A stretch of DNA of 64,000 nt, taken from positions 10,171,543-10,235,542 of the forward strand of contig OX457032.1 in the NCBI GenBank assembly GCA_949752745.1. Direction: 5' to 3'. The notes under the pieces are model-generated. The model made no database searches and was not told where the DNA came from. It saw nothing but the letters and a program-made list of their open reading frames with translations. Positions 1 to 12,190 of this stretch are shown piece by piece. Each line of letters opens with the position of its first letter. Position 1 is the stretch's first letter. Source of the DNA: Protula sp. h YS-2021. Taxonomy: Eukaryota > Annelida > Polychaeta > Sabellida > Serpulidae. The translations under genes and the position numbers were made by a program.

Positions 1-81
1 GATGCCAGGATAGTTTCCAAGAAGAGGGTATGCCTCAATTAGACGATTGCTCAGCCTGTGGAAAACTCAAGGCAAACTCTG
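1..81 (+). CDS. Ly6/uPAR-like gene 1, middle exon (partial gene)
   Basis: This exon encodes the middle of a small three-finger (Ly6/uPAR) protein. The frame reads ...DDCSACGKLKANSG and stops at a GT donor (G|GTAAAC) in phase 1. The same position in genes 2 and 3 of this window reads DCNACAKLKASCG and ECYSCAKIKAESG. The signal-peptide exon and the start of this exon lie to the left of the window. The last exon is at 3958-4124, and a 1.7-kb TIR element sits in the intron between them. Family proteins are usually secreted and GPI-anchored. The ligand cannot be predicted. Confidence 0.75.
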
Positions 82-2052
82 GTAAACGAACATTTAAAGA
101 CCAAATAAAACTACATATGTTGGTAAATTCTGCTGCAAAATTTTGTAAACAATTATTGTGCATCTTTGGAACAATGTGAGGTGCTGCGTAAAGCTAAACG
201 AAAGCTAAACGATTAAAGTTACACCACCTGCTGCGAAGAAATTATAAGAATCACTTCATAAAACAATGAGCCATAAATCTGTAGCCATATGGCATTGGAA
301 ACTGTCGTAAGTAGTTGTGGTTGTTGATAGCAATATTACAATCAGATGATATGTTACAACATATTATGTCAATCTAAAATATTATACACAGATGACATAG
401 TCGCGACCTCATAGAATAAGATATAGGGTTGGGATCATTGCCGCATTCCTATAAGAATGTTGCCACGAGGAACTTGTTGCCACGAAGAAAAAAGGATAAA
501 AAGGATAAAAAAGGATAAATTTGGGGAAAAAGTATGAAAAAAGGATAATTCATATTTTGCTGAAAATTTTAAAACTTTAAAAATACATCTTAAAAGTAAT
601 CAAATTATACAATTACATAAAGGACCGTCCATAAATTACATATGTACCGGGTAAGTTGTGGGGGAGGGGGTGGTGGTAGTTGGATGCGAACTTTAAAGTC
701 AGATTCCACGATGACGTCACAATTTAGTGCAAACAAATACGGGTGTCTGAAATTTAAAACAAATGTGCGTACGTACTTTATCGATGGTCCCTAGGGACAT
801 TCAACTCAAAATTATCGATTAAAGTTATTCAAAAACATTCAAGAAATAAGAACTACTTAACTTCATTTAGAATAATAGATATTTTACAGTGTGATAAGAC
901 AACAGTACACGCCAAAAAAAAATCACCCTGTCAGTACACTGCCAGAAAGTAACTCTCAATTGTTCAGAGATAGTGGTTTATGCCGGGCCACACTTTCACA
1001 GACAGGATACCCATCAGTGTAAATGACGTTGACTTTGACTTATATTTCAAACCGATGGTAAGAAGAATACTAGGATAGTGCCAAATATGGTTGAAATCAA
1101 TACACTGGTGGGAATTAAGGTCTGCGAAAGCAGCAGAACGCATCGACAGAGACAGTCGTTTTAAAATTACGGGTGTAGATCAGCAGACCACCTCATCTCC
1201 AGTCCAGACAAATATAATCATTATCATTCGAACTTTATGTAGTTCATCCATTATGCAAGGAAACTGAACGGTTAACAATTATCACTAAATCAGTTCAAAC
1301 TACTGTAATTAATTATATATTAATTAACATTGTTGTTGTCTTACAAATTATATTCTTAGATACGTGGCATAAAAGTTAATACAGATATAACGTATCCTTA
1401 TAGACGATGGCTAAGCAGTGATTGGTAAGAGCCTTCTTGAAACCGCATATGGAACTTTCGTGACGTAGATGCCTCGTAACACCGCCCCAAACACAGAACC
1501 CCATCCCCAACACTGAATGCGCGTTACCAGTATTTGTTATGTGATCTTTGTTCTGTAACAGCACAGAGCTTGATCTCCATGATGGGTTGGGGTTCTCTTG
1601 TTTCAGGCCTTTCAGGAATCCATGTTCATTGCCTTAGCACGACTTAAATGCCAATAAGGCAATTTTGTATTTTATTGTATAAAGACGATGAAGTTCTTTT
1701 GACGTTTTCCGGATGTTGATGTTTGGACCTCTTCCTTTTTTCAAGACTTGATGAGTCTCTTCATTCGTCACCAGCATGTGTGTCAGATTTTTAAACTTCC
1801 GCAATGTAGGGTGAAGTTCAAAAGAAAACCCACAAGACAGTGCGCTAGTTGTTTCACGGTTTCAGTATTGAGGGCGAGTGTTTTTTTTATCAATCATATG
1901 AAGCAGTAACAAGACATGAACAGCACTTATCTGTGGGCCAAGATTCTTACAGGGCATTAACCATCTGATCAACAATGATTCACTTCAACCCTACTCACAT
2001 TGTGGTCTCTGAAAATTACGAGGAATTCCGTCTTATGTGGATTAAATGTCTT
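82..2052. other. Intron sequence of Ly6 gene 1, no gene seen
   Basis: AT-rich intron sequence between the two visible exons of gene 1, up to the TIR element. I see no convincing coding frame or RNA gene in it. Confidence 0.5.
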
Positions 2053-2826
2053 CCCGAACACTCGCGTAACGTCGGGCCGACGTCGAAACGGTATAAACCA
2101 GGTCGGAAAACGTCGGCATCGGCTGCGTTGCATCGGTAATGCATCGGTTATAGGTTGGCAATAGTTGAATTTCCATTTTTTTCTCGTTCGTCGGAAGTTC
2201 ATCGGTTACCGACGTTGGCCCGATGATTATTTTCCTCAGTTTAATAGATGTTGGCAAATATTCATCGGGCCGACATCTTTTTCCGACGAACTTCCGACCA
2301 ATTGGGAATTTTGTTTTGCTAACAATATTATATTCATATATTACACGTATTTCTCAATGCATATATTATACATACATTTTTATGCATTGGTTATACGTTG
2401 GAAATAGATTAACTTCCGACCAATGGTAAAAAAAAATGAAACGGATATTGCATACGTACATTCGATGTATTTAGTTATACGTACATTATACATATATTTG
2501 TATATGTTGGCCCAACGTCTGACATAGACGTACTTCCGACGGAACAAAACTTAATTGTTTTTGAAAAAGATATTACTGATGTATAACCGACGGATTACAA
2601 TAATCGTATAATAGACAAATATATCACTGCATCGGCTATACGTCGGAAATATACCGAATTCCGACGAAAACTAATTTTTTTATTTGAGATATTACAAGCA
2701 TGTAATATGCGTATAAAAATATACGCATATTATACATATAGTTATATTTGTCGGTGAAACGTCGGAAATATACCGATTTCCAATGGATCTCTAAATTTGT
2801 GTATTTCACGCATAACTTGAAATGAA

Positions 2827-2940
<114 letters not shown>

Positions 2941-3278
2941 TATATTGCGTTGTGTACGAGTGCTTCACATATTCCACAGCGTCGGAAAAAACGATGCCGA
3001 TATTGCCAACGCGTATTATACGTATTTTTTTAAACGTGTATAAAACGCATATTTTCCTATGTATAAACGACGTCGGAAAAACATCGGAAAAAAGATGCCG
3101 ATATTGCAATCGTATATTATACGTATTTTTATACGTCTATAAAACGCATATTTTCCGATGCTTATTCGGCGTCGGAAATTTATCGATTGACGTTTTGTAG
3201 GGGACATTATGAAGAATCAATAGTGGAGCATTATGAATATACTTGAAAATTATCATTTGCCTCAATAAACTAGCCCCA

Positions 3279-3350
3279 GCCGCCGTGGAGTAGAGGTATG
3301 TTCCGCGCCTAGGATGCAAGAGGTCCCCGGTTCAAACCCGAGTAAGTACT
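3279..3350 (+). repeat. tRNA-like module inside TIR element copy 1
   Basis: The stretch holds a B-box match GGTTCAAACCC (about 3329-3339) and an A-box-like CGTGGAGTAGAGG about 45 bp upstream. This is the layout of a tRNA gene or the head of a tRNA-derived SINE. I could not fold a clean cloverleaf by eye, so it is called tRNA-like. The same module is present in copy 2 on the other strand. Confidence 0.5.
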
Positions 3351-3957
3351 AGTGCTCCGTTGCAATATATAGATATGCTATGTTGTATATTGATATGCTA
3401 TGGTGTATGTATGAATATGTGAATTATGAATGGTTGGTAAAGGTTCAATGGGTCAGTTAAGGTTAGAAACAATTTTTTTACGTATAAAAATCATCGGAAG
3501 TTCGTTGGAAATGCATCGGAATATAAACGTATAACCGACGTATAGCCGACGGTTGGTATCCGACGTCGAAGAATTTGTAGGGATATTTCCGACGGTGGCC
3601 CGACGTATCAAAGATATATCGGCCCGATGTATATCCGATGTACGAAGCCGCTATATCTATTATGCGTCGGGCCATAGTTAATCCTATGTGCAACCGATAC
3701 ATCGGCCGACGAAGTTGCCGATATTGCCGATCTAGTATAGATGTATTTTAGACGTTACGCGAGTGTTCGGGTTACTTATTCCTGGCTCGCACTGCACACT
3801 TTCAGCAGAATCGTTTCGGGAATGGGTCATCACAGGTTACATGCATAAGACGAGTGTTAAGCAAGATTTAAAACGGAGCCAGGAGTAGAGCTGCCAAGCC
3901 GTAGATCTGAGGAACCAATTATAGAATAACACATCGTGTTTTGATTGTTTTTTATAG

Positions 3958-4124
3958 GCACTGTCATGCGGTTCTGTGTACCACATGGTGACGTGGAGGA
4001 CAGCTGTAAACATGACAGAACAGGGGAAATATGTTATTGCTCAGAGAAATACTGCAATTCCAGCGATTTTGTGACCGTATCACTAACCACCCTCCTGCTG
4101 TCTTTAGCAGTTAATTTTATGTAG
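3958..4124 (+). CDS. Ly6/uPAR-like gene 1, last exon
   Basis: The exon follows a TTTTTTATAG acceptor and begins in phase 1. It encodes TVMRFC, an acidic loop, then CYCSEKYCNSS, the CxC...CN ending typical of Ly6/uPAR domains. A hydrophobic tail (about VTVSLTTLLLSLAVNFM) ends the protein, as expected for a GPI-anchor signal. It is 167 nt, exactly the length of the last exon of genes 2 and 3. An AATAAA lies just after the TAG stop, near 4132. Role and ligand are unknown; cell-surface location is inferred from the tail. Confidence 0.8.
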
Positions 4125-4129
4125 GATGA

Positions 4130-5500
4130 AACCAATAAACACTTAATGAACTGTAATTTGTGAATTCGGGGCTGTGGAAATATTTGTCATAAGTGCTAAT
4201 ATAGTCGGATGCTGTGATGGCTAGTATAGTCGGATGCTGTGATAGTAGACTGTATGAGAAAATGGCGAAACTTTTCTGTTGTTCTGTAGCAATGAATGGA
4301 TCAATGTATTTTGTGTCAACGATACAAAGCAACTTCTCGCAGCAGGGAAATGAACACGCGTCGTTATTTTTCTTAATTTTTTCCACGTCTTTTATGTCTT
4401 AATGCACTTCTATTTGTATTTAATTGTTTAATTGGTAATGGTATTATACTTTCAGTATAATAAAATGGTGTGTTTTAAAAGTCGTTTCCACTTCTAACAA
4501 AAAGAGGGAGAGAAGAGGCAGGATGTTGCCATAGAAATGAAGTAAAATAGACATAACATATTCAGTTCAATCAATAACAGATATTATAAAAATAACATAG
4601 CGATCATGAATGTTAAGTTAAAAAACGCAGAGGATTATTTAACGCTGTAAATACAAAAAGTTCAAAGGACAAGATCTGGAACAACGAGACAGGCATGACT
4701 GTTGCTTCGAACGTTTAAGTACTTCGAGACTTACTGCATTTTGGCATAAATTTTCGTAACATACACAGTTGAAATTTTGGAGCAGTATATGTGCGCACAT
4801 TTTTTATCGATATAGGAATTACCGAAAAGAGCGGCTGTTCTATACCACTGAAGTATTCTCTTTGAAAACTATTTGTTGTGTAGCACAATTACGATAGCAT
4901 GAAAAGTGAATAAAAAAAAATTTATATATCTCTGTAAGTGACCTTGAAAGTAAAATGGACAGCATACATCAAGTATAAGTTCAATACATCAAAAATAAGT
5001 TCAACCCAAAGATTCAGTTAAGCTTATCACCCTGTCCATGTAGTTTGTTTGGCATCTAGGACTTTTGGTGGTTGATAATTGGCGGTAGGATCTTTGGCAG
5101 TTTAGGGAATTTGGCCGGGGAATTTTTGTAGCTTCATTTTCTTTGACTTGCATTCCGGTTCTGCTCTCTCGGAGTCTCCGTAACCAAAGCCAACATAGCC
5201 ATTAGCCATTGACTTATCTCTAGTACAGAGATATCCCTTACACGCATGTTTTGGTTCCCCCCCCCCGATTACTTGTGATGAATTCCAAGTCTTCATATGG
5301 ATCTGAATCACATTGAAACAGCCCGTATATACACTGGCTACGAGGTACAACTCCGGAAGGAGGATCTACTCCGGATCACAATGCATCATAGCAAAGGTAA
5401 CTACACATTCCCGCATAATTAATAAAAAAAACCATTACTATAATATGTAATTATTTGCAATTTTAAAATATTTTCAAGTGCAATTCAAAATTGCAACTGT

Positions 5501-5599
<99 letters not shown>

Positions 5600-5940
5600 T
5601 TCTATTATATCCATTTATGATAATATAAAAGAAACATCAATACCATGAAAGAATTTCTTACTTGTCGTAACGTATAGACGGCCAGGAACACATTATATGT
5701 GACGTTCGGACAGGTCGCGCCGCCTACCCAACACCAGGAGAGCGTCAAAACAACGTCGATCCTACGTTGTTCACTGGCAAAGGGTTATACAACGCGCGAT
5801 CATAAACAGAGGCACGCTTTGACGGCATTGTGTAAGGCATTCAACACTTCCCCCTCCCATGAGGCTCCATTATGATGATTAACTCCAAAATCTTCTATTT
5901 TTAAGCAAAAATGTCATAACCACCTTGCCCCACGCCCCAC

Positions 5941-5978
<38 letters not shown>

Positions 5979-6780
5979 AAACAAACAAACCTTTCTTTCG
6001 TTCACTTAAAGTGATATGATGGTACAAACTTTAAAGTAACGTCAGGTTACTTTTATTAAATAACTGCAGTAACAAACTTTGGGATAATAATTTACTTTCA
6101 CAAAGATTAACTACATATAGCTGATTCCGTTAACTGCTCCGTTAGCAATCAGAATGCCCAAAAGTAAATTAATAAATTTGTTCTTTTTCGCAAAACAAAT
6201 TCATCTGAAATAATTTGCGCGCTACAACTAGATCAACTGAATGTCGCTTCTTTGTACAGCTAACTGATATCTTGGACAGATACTATTTGCCTACTATTGG
6301 TAAAGACGGAACTTGAAGTTATGATAGACATGAAATGGTAGATACACAGTCCAGCCTCTTCACCACGACTTTTTGAGAATAAAAAACCCCGGCTCATCTC
6401 CTGAAAACACGTCTTTGCAGTCCACCAGGCTACAGCTTTGTTTATATTTTCAATTTGAAACCAGACCTTGTTACCTATGCCTAAATCAATCATGCATGTT
6501 TTTATCAGGCCCTGAGAAAGTTTCTATTACTCTTGCCACATCCCTCACACATAAAAAAAAGAAAAATAATAATAATAAGCGCTGGCATGGTATGTAGTTG
6601 TGCGAAACTGTTGATATATCAAATACGAAAACTTCTCCCAAAGCATTCACACACTACACTTCTTTCATTATCCTTTTAATTGTTCACGATTTTTTAAAAA
6701 TAAAAAGTCTTTAAACGGTTATAAGTTGCCGAATCATCGATATTTGGAATTACACGCCACACTGAGCAGAGTTTGCTGGT
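4130..6780. other. Intergenic, no gene seen
   Basis: Region between the convergent 3' ends of Ly6 genes 1 (+) and 3 (-). It contains a (TA)n tract at about 5502-5594, a poly-A run at about 5942-5978 and scattered short open frames that show no recognisable domain. Confidence 0.5.
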
Positions 6781-6787
6781 TTTCATT

Positions 6788-6954
6788 TTAAAGAAACAGC
6801 ATTGCCATGGAGAAGAGAAGCACAGTCATCGATACGGCTATGTGCTCGCCAGAGTTGCAAAAATTGCCCTGGCAGTAACACACCTTACCGGTCTTGTCCT
6901 CCATGCACGTGTCATCAGAATAGCCAACAACGACACAAAAGCGCATCACCAGCC
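6788..6954 (-). CDS. Ly6/uPAR-like gene 3, last exon
   Basis: On the minus strand, after a TTTTGCAG acceptor, the exon encodes VMRFC, then TGKVCYCQGNFCNSGE and a hydrophobic C-terminus (about IAVSMTVLLFSMAMLFL) ending in TAA. The CYC...FCN pattern and the tail match genes 1 and 2 closely. It is 167 nt, the same as their last exons. Product: a probable GPI-anchored three-finger protein. The gene runs opposite to genes 1 and 2. Confidence 0.8.
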
Positions 6955-7079
6955 CTGCAAAATAAATACCACAAGGAGAAAAATTGTATCACATTAAGAC
7001 CGAGAACATCAAAGTCACGCAGTACCCCTTCTCTATTGTCGTTTAGCCAAATGGGTTAAAAATGAACCCAAAATCACTC

Positions 7080-7640
7080 TATCTCTATCCCTTTCCGAGA
7101 TAACGGTCAGCTTTCGATTGTTGACCTTGACCGTGACCGAGAAGATCAAGGTCACCGAGGCACCTTTTATATAACGTTCTGTAGGCCCAGAGGGTCGCAA
7201 ATGGGTTCAAAATCGCTCTATCTCTAGCCGTTTTCGAGATAATGGTCAACTTCTGGTTTTGACCTTCACCATGACCGAGAAGGTCAAGGTAATCGAGATA
7301 CCACTTATGTAACGAACATGACTTTGACCATAACCGAAAATGCCAAGGTCATCAAAATTTAGGCCCAAAGTGTCGAAAATGAGGTCAAAACCACTAACCG
7401 TTTTCGAGATTAGTGGGCCTATCGTAACGGCAAATGAGGTCACATGACTTCTCACCTTGACCCTCAAGATTAAGACTCAAAATGTAGAGTTACGCCCTTC
7501 TGAATACGTTTAAATATTCAAACTGGGATTTGAGTACTTGTTATGGCCACTTTTCGAGATAAATAGGCGTTTTTGAAAAATAATTTGACCTCACTTTGAC
7601 CTCAATGTTTTAGGTCAAGGTAAAAATGCTTTCGTTTTCA
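7080..7640. repeat. Degenerate GTCAAGGTCA-type dispersed repeat
   Basis: Repeated phrases such as CGTTTTCGAGATAA, GAGGTCAAAA and TTGACCTTGACC recur in an imperfect tandem order inside intron 2 of gene 3. The same family recurs at about 8460-8850. It does not code for anything visible. Confidence 0.6.
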
Positions 7641-8127
7641 CCGAGACCTTATGGTTGCCTATAAGCGTATCAATTATAAAGCTCTGCTGATTCAAATGCT
7701 GGGAATTTTCTTGAAACAACTTTGTAAAAAATAACTTTTAACTCAGTTTAACCTTGATATTGAATGTTGAGGTGAAAAAATGATGATTCACCGAGATCTT
7801 GTTCCGAGTTTTCTGGAAAGCATTCATCGGTAAAAAGGGAAGAAAAAAAGAGAAAAAGGACAGAAACTTCCAGAAAAGCTACAAATTTCTATCCAGTTGC
7901 AAACGATGTTTGCAAGAGAGAACAATTGAGAATAACTAATATTGCGTCAGTAACGCCTCACAACAGGTATTTTGCACTTTTAAAAAATTCAAATCTGCCT
8001 AGAACATCTAAATAAATCCCATGCAAAGGAGCTGAGAATAAACAGCAGCCATACACCTTTGTGTAACAGGAAAAGTGCAAAAATGTGAAAATAAGAACAC
8101 ATTCTTGTTACAGTTGCTATTACGTAC

Positions 8128-8256
8128 CGGACTCCGCCTTGATTTTGGCACAGGAGTAACACTCCTCCAGGACACCTACTTCGTCCCTCGTGAATTCGTC
8201 GTCGGCGCAGCCCTCCACTTCTATCGAGTTACACGCGTAACAGCTGTAACTGCTTC
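8128..8256 (-). CDS. Ly6/uPAR-like gene 3, middle exon
   Basis: The minus-strand exon lies between an ATTACAG acceptor and a GTACGT donor, both in phase 1. It encodes SYSCYACNSIEVEGCADD, then an acidic stretch and ECYSCAKIKAESG. The CxxC start and the later CxxC match gene 2 (KCYGCNSIEQEGC... and DCNACAKLK). Together with exons at 9240-9334 and 6788-6954 it gives a complete reading frame of about 118 residues. Confidence 0.8.
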
Positions 8257-8459
8257 CTGTAATATTAAAAAGAAGTTCCCAAAATCTTCTGCCCCTTTTC
8301 CATCAGCTTCGGCTTTCCAAGGTGCTGCTTAGCTTAGTTTTCGACTCGGCCCTGTCACCTCGTTTCTGTAATTTTATTGGGAATAATTGGTTTTATTAAT
8401 TCCGTTTCCTATGTCAGTAAGTAAACACAACCACTCTGCTGTTATGAATTTAATTTAAG

Positions 8460-8850
8460 GCAAAGCTAGTCAGAATTGAGCTAGTCGAAAATGAGGTCAG
8501 AATTGCCCTATCTCTTGCCGTTTTCGAGATAAAGGCCCACTTCCGGTTTGGGGCTCGAAAGTGACCTGGAGATCAAGGACACCAGAAGTTATATCTTACG
8601 TATCGTAGTATAGGGGGTGGAGGTCGAAAATGAGGTCAAAATTGCTCTCTTACCGTTTTCGAGATAAAGGCAAACTTCCAGTTTGCGGTTCGAAAGTGAC
8701 CTGGAGGTCAAGGACACCAGTAGCTATACCTTACATATCGTCGTATAGGGGATGGATGTCGAAAATGAGGTCAAAATTGCTCTAGCTCTTACCGTTTTCG
8801 AGATAAAGGCCAACTTCCGGTTTGGGGCGTTGACCAGTAAAGTCAAGGTA
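8460..8850. repeat. About 118-bp tandem repeat, 3 copies
   Basis: Three units share GTCGAAAATGAGGTCAAAAT, CCGTTTTCGAGATAAAGGC and GAAAGTGACCTGGAG in the same order. It is related to the repeat at 7080-7640 and lies in intron 1 of Ly6 gene 3. Confidence 0.75.
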
Positions 8851-9239
8851 AAAATTTTTTATCAGGTGCACCACTTTAGATAACCCTTCATACATGTGCC
8901 AAGTTTGGTTGGTCTAGCTTCAGCGGTCTTGGAGATGTCTCGAAACCGATTCGGCGGAAGAAAAAAAAGGAGGAAAAAAATACGTGAAGAATTCGAGGCA
9001 ATCCATCCCCATTTGGTATATTCTATACCAAGTGGGAATAACAGACGCCTGTTGTTGAATAACAGTCTGGTCTTCATACTCAAAAATGGGATTGTCTAAA
9101 AAATGAATGTTCACAAAATAAACTTAGCGAATTAAGCTTTCTGTTAGAAAAAATAGGAGAAAACTTCTTAAAAATTAACTGCAGAAGACAAAAATAAAAT
9201 TTGCCAAGTTGAACCAACCTTGATGTACATAGCACTCAC

Positions 9240-9334
9240 CTAATTGGAAATTGCAGCTAGTTATCACAATAAACAACACACAAGCCCCTGCGTTCATGAC
9301 GCCCATTGCCAGCAAACACGGCACAGAAACGTCT
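9240..9334 (-). CDS. Ly6/uPAR-like gene 3, 5' UTR plus signal-peptide exon
   Basis: The minus-strand exon starts after a CTTTGCAG acceptor (exon base 9334) and ends at a GTGAGT donor (last base 9240). Two in-frame ATGs exist, at 9306 and 9297. The 9297 start leaves 58 coding nt, exactly as in genes 2 and 4, so it is preferred. It gives a signal peptide MNAGACVLFIVITSCNFQL. The preceding acceptor implies an upstream 5' UTR exon, as in gene 2. Confidence 0.75.
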
Positions 9335-9643
9335 CTGCAAAGGCAAAACATGGCGTGAAGGTGTCTGCTCAGCTGAACCCAATGGGGTTCGAAGGATTGG
9401 TTTGGAGGGTTGCAGGGTGGGTGGGAAGGGGATCGTGGGGTCGGGGTTGGTTCGCCCAGAAGCGCAATAACCAGCAGCACCGGCAACTGCGAAGCCATTA
9501 GAAGGCAATAGAAATTTCATGAAATACCGAATTTAAGGTCTTCACAACAACGCTTAAGGGTTGCTGGAAAGAGCCACTGCGATGTTTGATCGATGTTGGA
9601 CAGACGTCGCACCCGAAGTTGAATCAACATCAGAGCGACACAT

Positions 9644-10290
9644 TCTAGGAATTAATCCCCACACTCTTCTCACCTTCAAATTAATCCCCACACTCTTCTC
9701 ACCTTCAAATTAATCCCCACACTCTTCTCACCTTCAAATTAATCCCCACACTCTTCTCACCTTCAAATTAATCCCCACACTCTTCTCACCTTCAAATTAA
9801 TCCCCACACTCTTCTCACCTTCAAATTAATCCCCACACTCTTCTCACCTTCAAATTAATCCCCACACTCTTCTCACCTTCAAATTAATCCCCACACTCTT
9901 CTCACCTTCAAATTAATCCCCACACTCTTCTCACCTTCAAATTAATCCCCACACTCTTCTCACCTTCAAATTAATCCCCACACTCTTCTCACCTTCAAAT
10001 TAATCCCCACACTCTTCTCACCTTCAAATTAATCCCCAAACTCTTCTCACCTTCAAATTAATCCCCACACTCTTCTCACCTTCAAATTAATCCCCACACT
10101 CTTCTCACCTTCAAATTAATCCCCACACTCTTCTCACCTTCAAATTAATCCCCACACTCTTCTCACCTTCAAATTAATCCCCACACTCTTCTCACCTTCA
10201 AATTAACCCCCACACTCTTCTCACCTTCAAATTAATCCCCACACTCTTCTCACCTTCAAATTAATCCCACACTCTTCTCACCTTCAATGG
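9644..10290. repeat. 29-bp minisatellite, about 22 copies
   Basis: The unit contains AATTAATCCCCACACTCTTC followed by TCACCTTCA and repeats almost perfectly, with single-base variants such as CCCCAAAC and AACCCCC. The near identity points to recent expansion. It lies upstream of Ly6 gene 3 on that gene's 5' side. Confidence 0.95.
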
Positions 10291-10299
10291 TACTTGAAG

Positions 10300-11630
10300 C
10301 TCCATATATGCAAGATATCATACCTCACACACTGATGATAAAAATATCTACAGCAGCTACCAACCTGATTCGTAGGCAAAATCCAGCGAATTAATTAATA
10401 AAACAAAGTGCTGCAAAACACTTTCCGTTCGTTCCTCACGTTTTGTGGACCTTAATATTGCTGACTGCGCAAGCTGTTCTTGACTAAGCCCGCCACTGTG
10501 GTTTGTGAACTATTTGCACAACCGTGAGTCATGTTTTTTTTTCTTAAAACCGGCGCTTAAAAACTATGGTTGACACGCGAGATGCAGAGATAGTATTAAT
10601 GGCAAATGTGCTGCAAACCACACATACACGTATGTGGAAATTCTTTGTTGACTTTTCTGTTAAGAACCTTTTTACATTCCCTTGCGCATGCGCTCAACTG
10701 ACAGCTGAAAAAAGCCCACGCTTTGTTTTACTGTAAACATCCGCAACCTGCAGTCTAGCGTGACCCAGTTCCAGTTGCTTAATGTGTGCTGAAGCTATTG
10801 CCCAAAAAGTAGTTTACACTATTGATGTCTGGTGGGATACTGCAGTATTACTGCTATCACAATCGCCTGTCTATAAGATCCTCAATGTTTCTATTGTCTT
10901 GATTTGTGCTCATTTTCTTTTTCTTTTCTGTTCTTTTTTTTTTGTGACCACCGTTCACATTTCCACCGAGGTCGAACGTGCCCTTTCGAAGAGGGGGGGG
11001 GGGGGGGGCGGAGCACCCCAAAATCCAGGCCCCCGTGACATCTGCTTTAGATACGGTGCCCCCGGTCACTGCAGACAGCAAGCAATAAACCTCAGGCACA
11101 ACAAGATTGACCTTCATTTTGTGGGTGTGTGCGTGGGGGGGGGGGGGGGGGGGTTCCTCGATGGGGACTAAGCGGGTAAATATTATATCCTCGTTTGAGG
11201 AACGAACAGAATGTGAGTGATGAATTAGAGGATATAGTAGTTTACACTATTGATGTCTGGTGGGGTACTGCAGTATTACTGCTATCACTGGATGTTTTTG
11301 GTACACACTGCGTATAATGCCGGAGGGGGCAGGGACGTGTCTAGGGATGAGGGGTGGGGAAAGGGGCGGTTTATACTCGGTAGGGGGGGGGGGTAGGTTA
11401 CATATGATGCTCCTCTCGCCTTTCTGTCCGGATTTAGCTTGATTGAATTGGCCAGTGTGACCCATTACTTCAGTGATACTTTGGCCAGCTCCGATTGTCA
11501 AATCCTACATCCAACCAAAACCCTGCATCACCGTGACGTCACACCGTGAAAGTAGAACACAGTATTCCTTACAAAACACAGGCATTTAGTCTGAACGAAT
11601 TAGGCGCAGTGAGTTCTACCGATTAACCTT
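10300..11630. other. Intergenic with a direct duplication
   Basis: No gene seen. A stretch of about 53 bp containing GTAGTTTACACTATTGATGT and CTGCAGTATTACTGCTATCA occurs at about 10808 and again at about 11236 in the same orientation. Long G runs lie at about 10987-11010, 11135-11152 and 11384. Confidence 0.55.
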
Positions 11631-11639
11631 TCCTTCCAT

Positions 11640-12190
11640 TGTTTTTATTCTTCCCAGATCACATGGAGGGAGGTGGGAATCACTGAGTATCATATGTGTA
11701 AACCATGCGTGTCTAGAAACGCGGAGAACGCGAGGTAATTTTGAGCCCAGAGGCGGCCCGCGCGTAGTGCCAGTTTCGTTGGCAAGGGCCACAACGAGAC
11801 AGACCCCTGGAATCCGCAATAACCGTGTCTGTAGCCAGACTGAGAAACCGGCTCCCGTTGATACGACTTACGCCCTCACTGCTGCTGTCGAGGATTGTTA
11901 TTAACCCCCGTCCGAAGGCCCGCACGACTTCAATGGGTCAATGCATATCTAAGCGGGACAGAGACATTGGAATCCAGTCCCTTGAATCGCGCTTTGCTTG
12001 AAGAGCGCGCTGTTGTCGCCGAACGAACGAGCGCCTTTGCGACGCCTGCATTCAAGAAGGAAACCGATGGGGCAGTCAAAATCAAAGTGTGAGAGTATTG
12101 GCAGGCATATCGTTCGATGATTGCCCTGGACTCGTTTTTGTCAACGGCATTGTTAACGCTGAACAGTATCGAGAAATAAATTTTGGACCC
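11640..12190 (+). pseudogene. Tc1-like transposase remnant
   Basis: One frame reads GPRVVPVSLARATTRQTPGI and then NNRVCSQT, followed in shifted frames by RRPARLQWVNA and later VFVNGIVNAEQYRE. This order (RPR..T, RQTPGI, VCSQT, ARLQW, NGIVNAEQY) is that of Tc1-type transposases. The pieces lie in different frames with stops between them, so the gene is dead. I did not find the terminal repeats. Confidence 0.55.

Noticed and set aside
5102..5350. 82-residue minus-strand frame with several Cys
   Set aside because: No matching exon borders or neighbouring exons; no family pattern.
9644..10290. Regular repeat that could be taken for a CRISPR array
   Set aside because: Units are contiguous with no unique spacers and the DNA is eukaryotic; it is a minisatellite. 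The same holds for the 28-, 39- and 40-bp arrays.
10782..11171. 129-residue frame with VLICAHFLFLFCSFFFVTTV
   Set aside because: It crosses poly-T and poly-G runs and a duplicated non-coding stretch; no domain.
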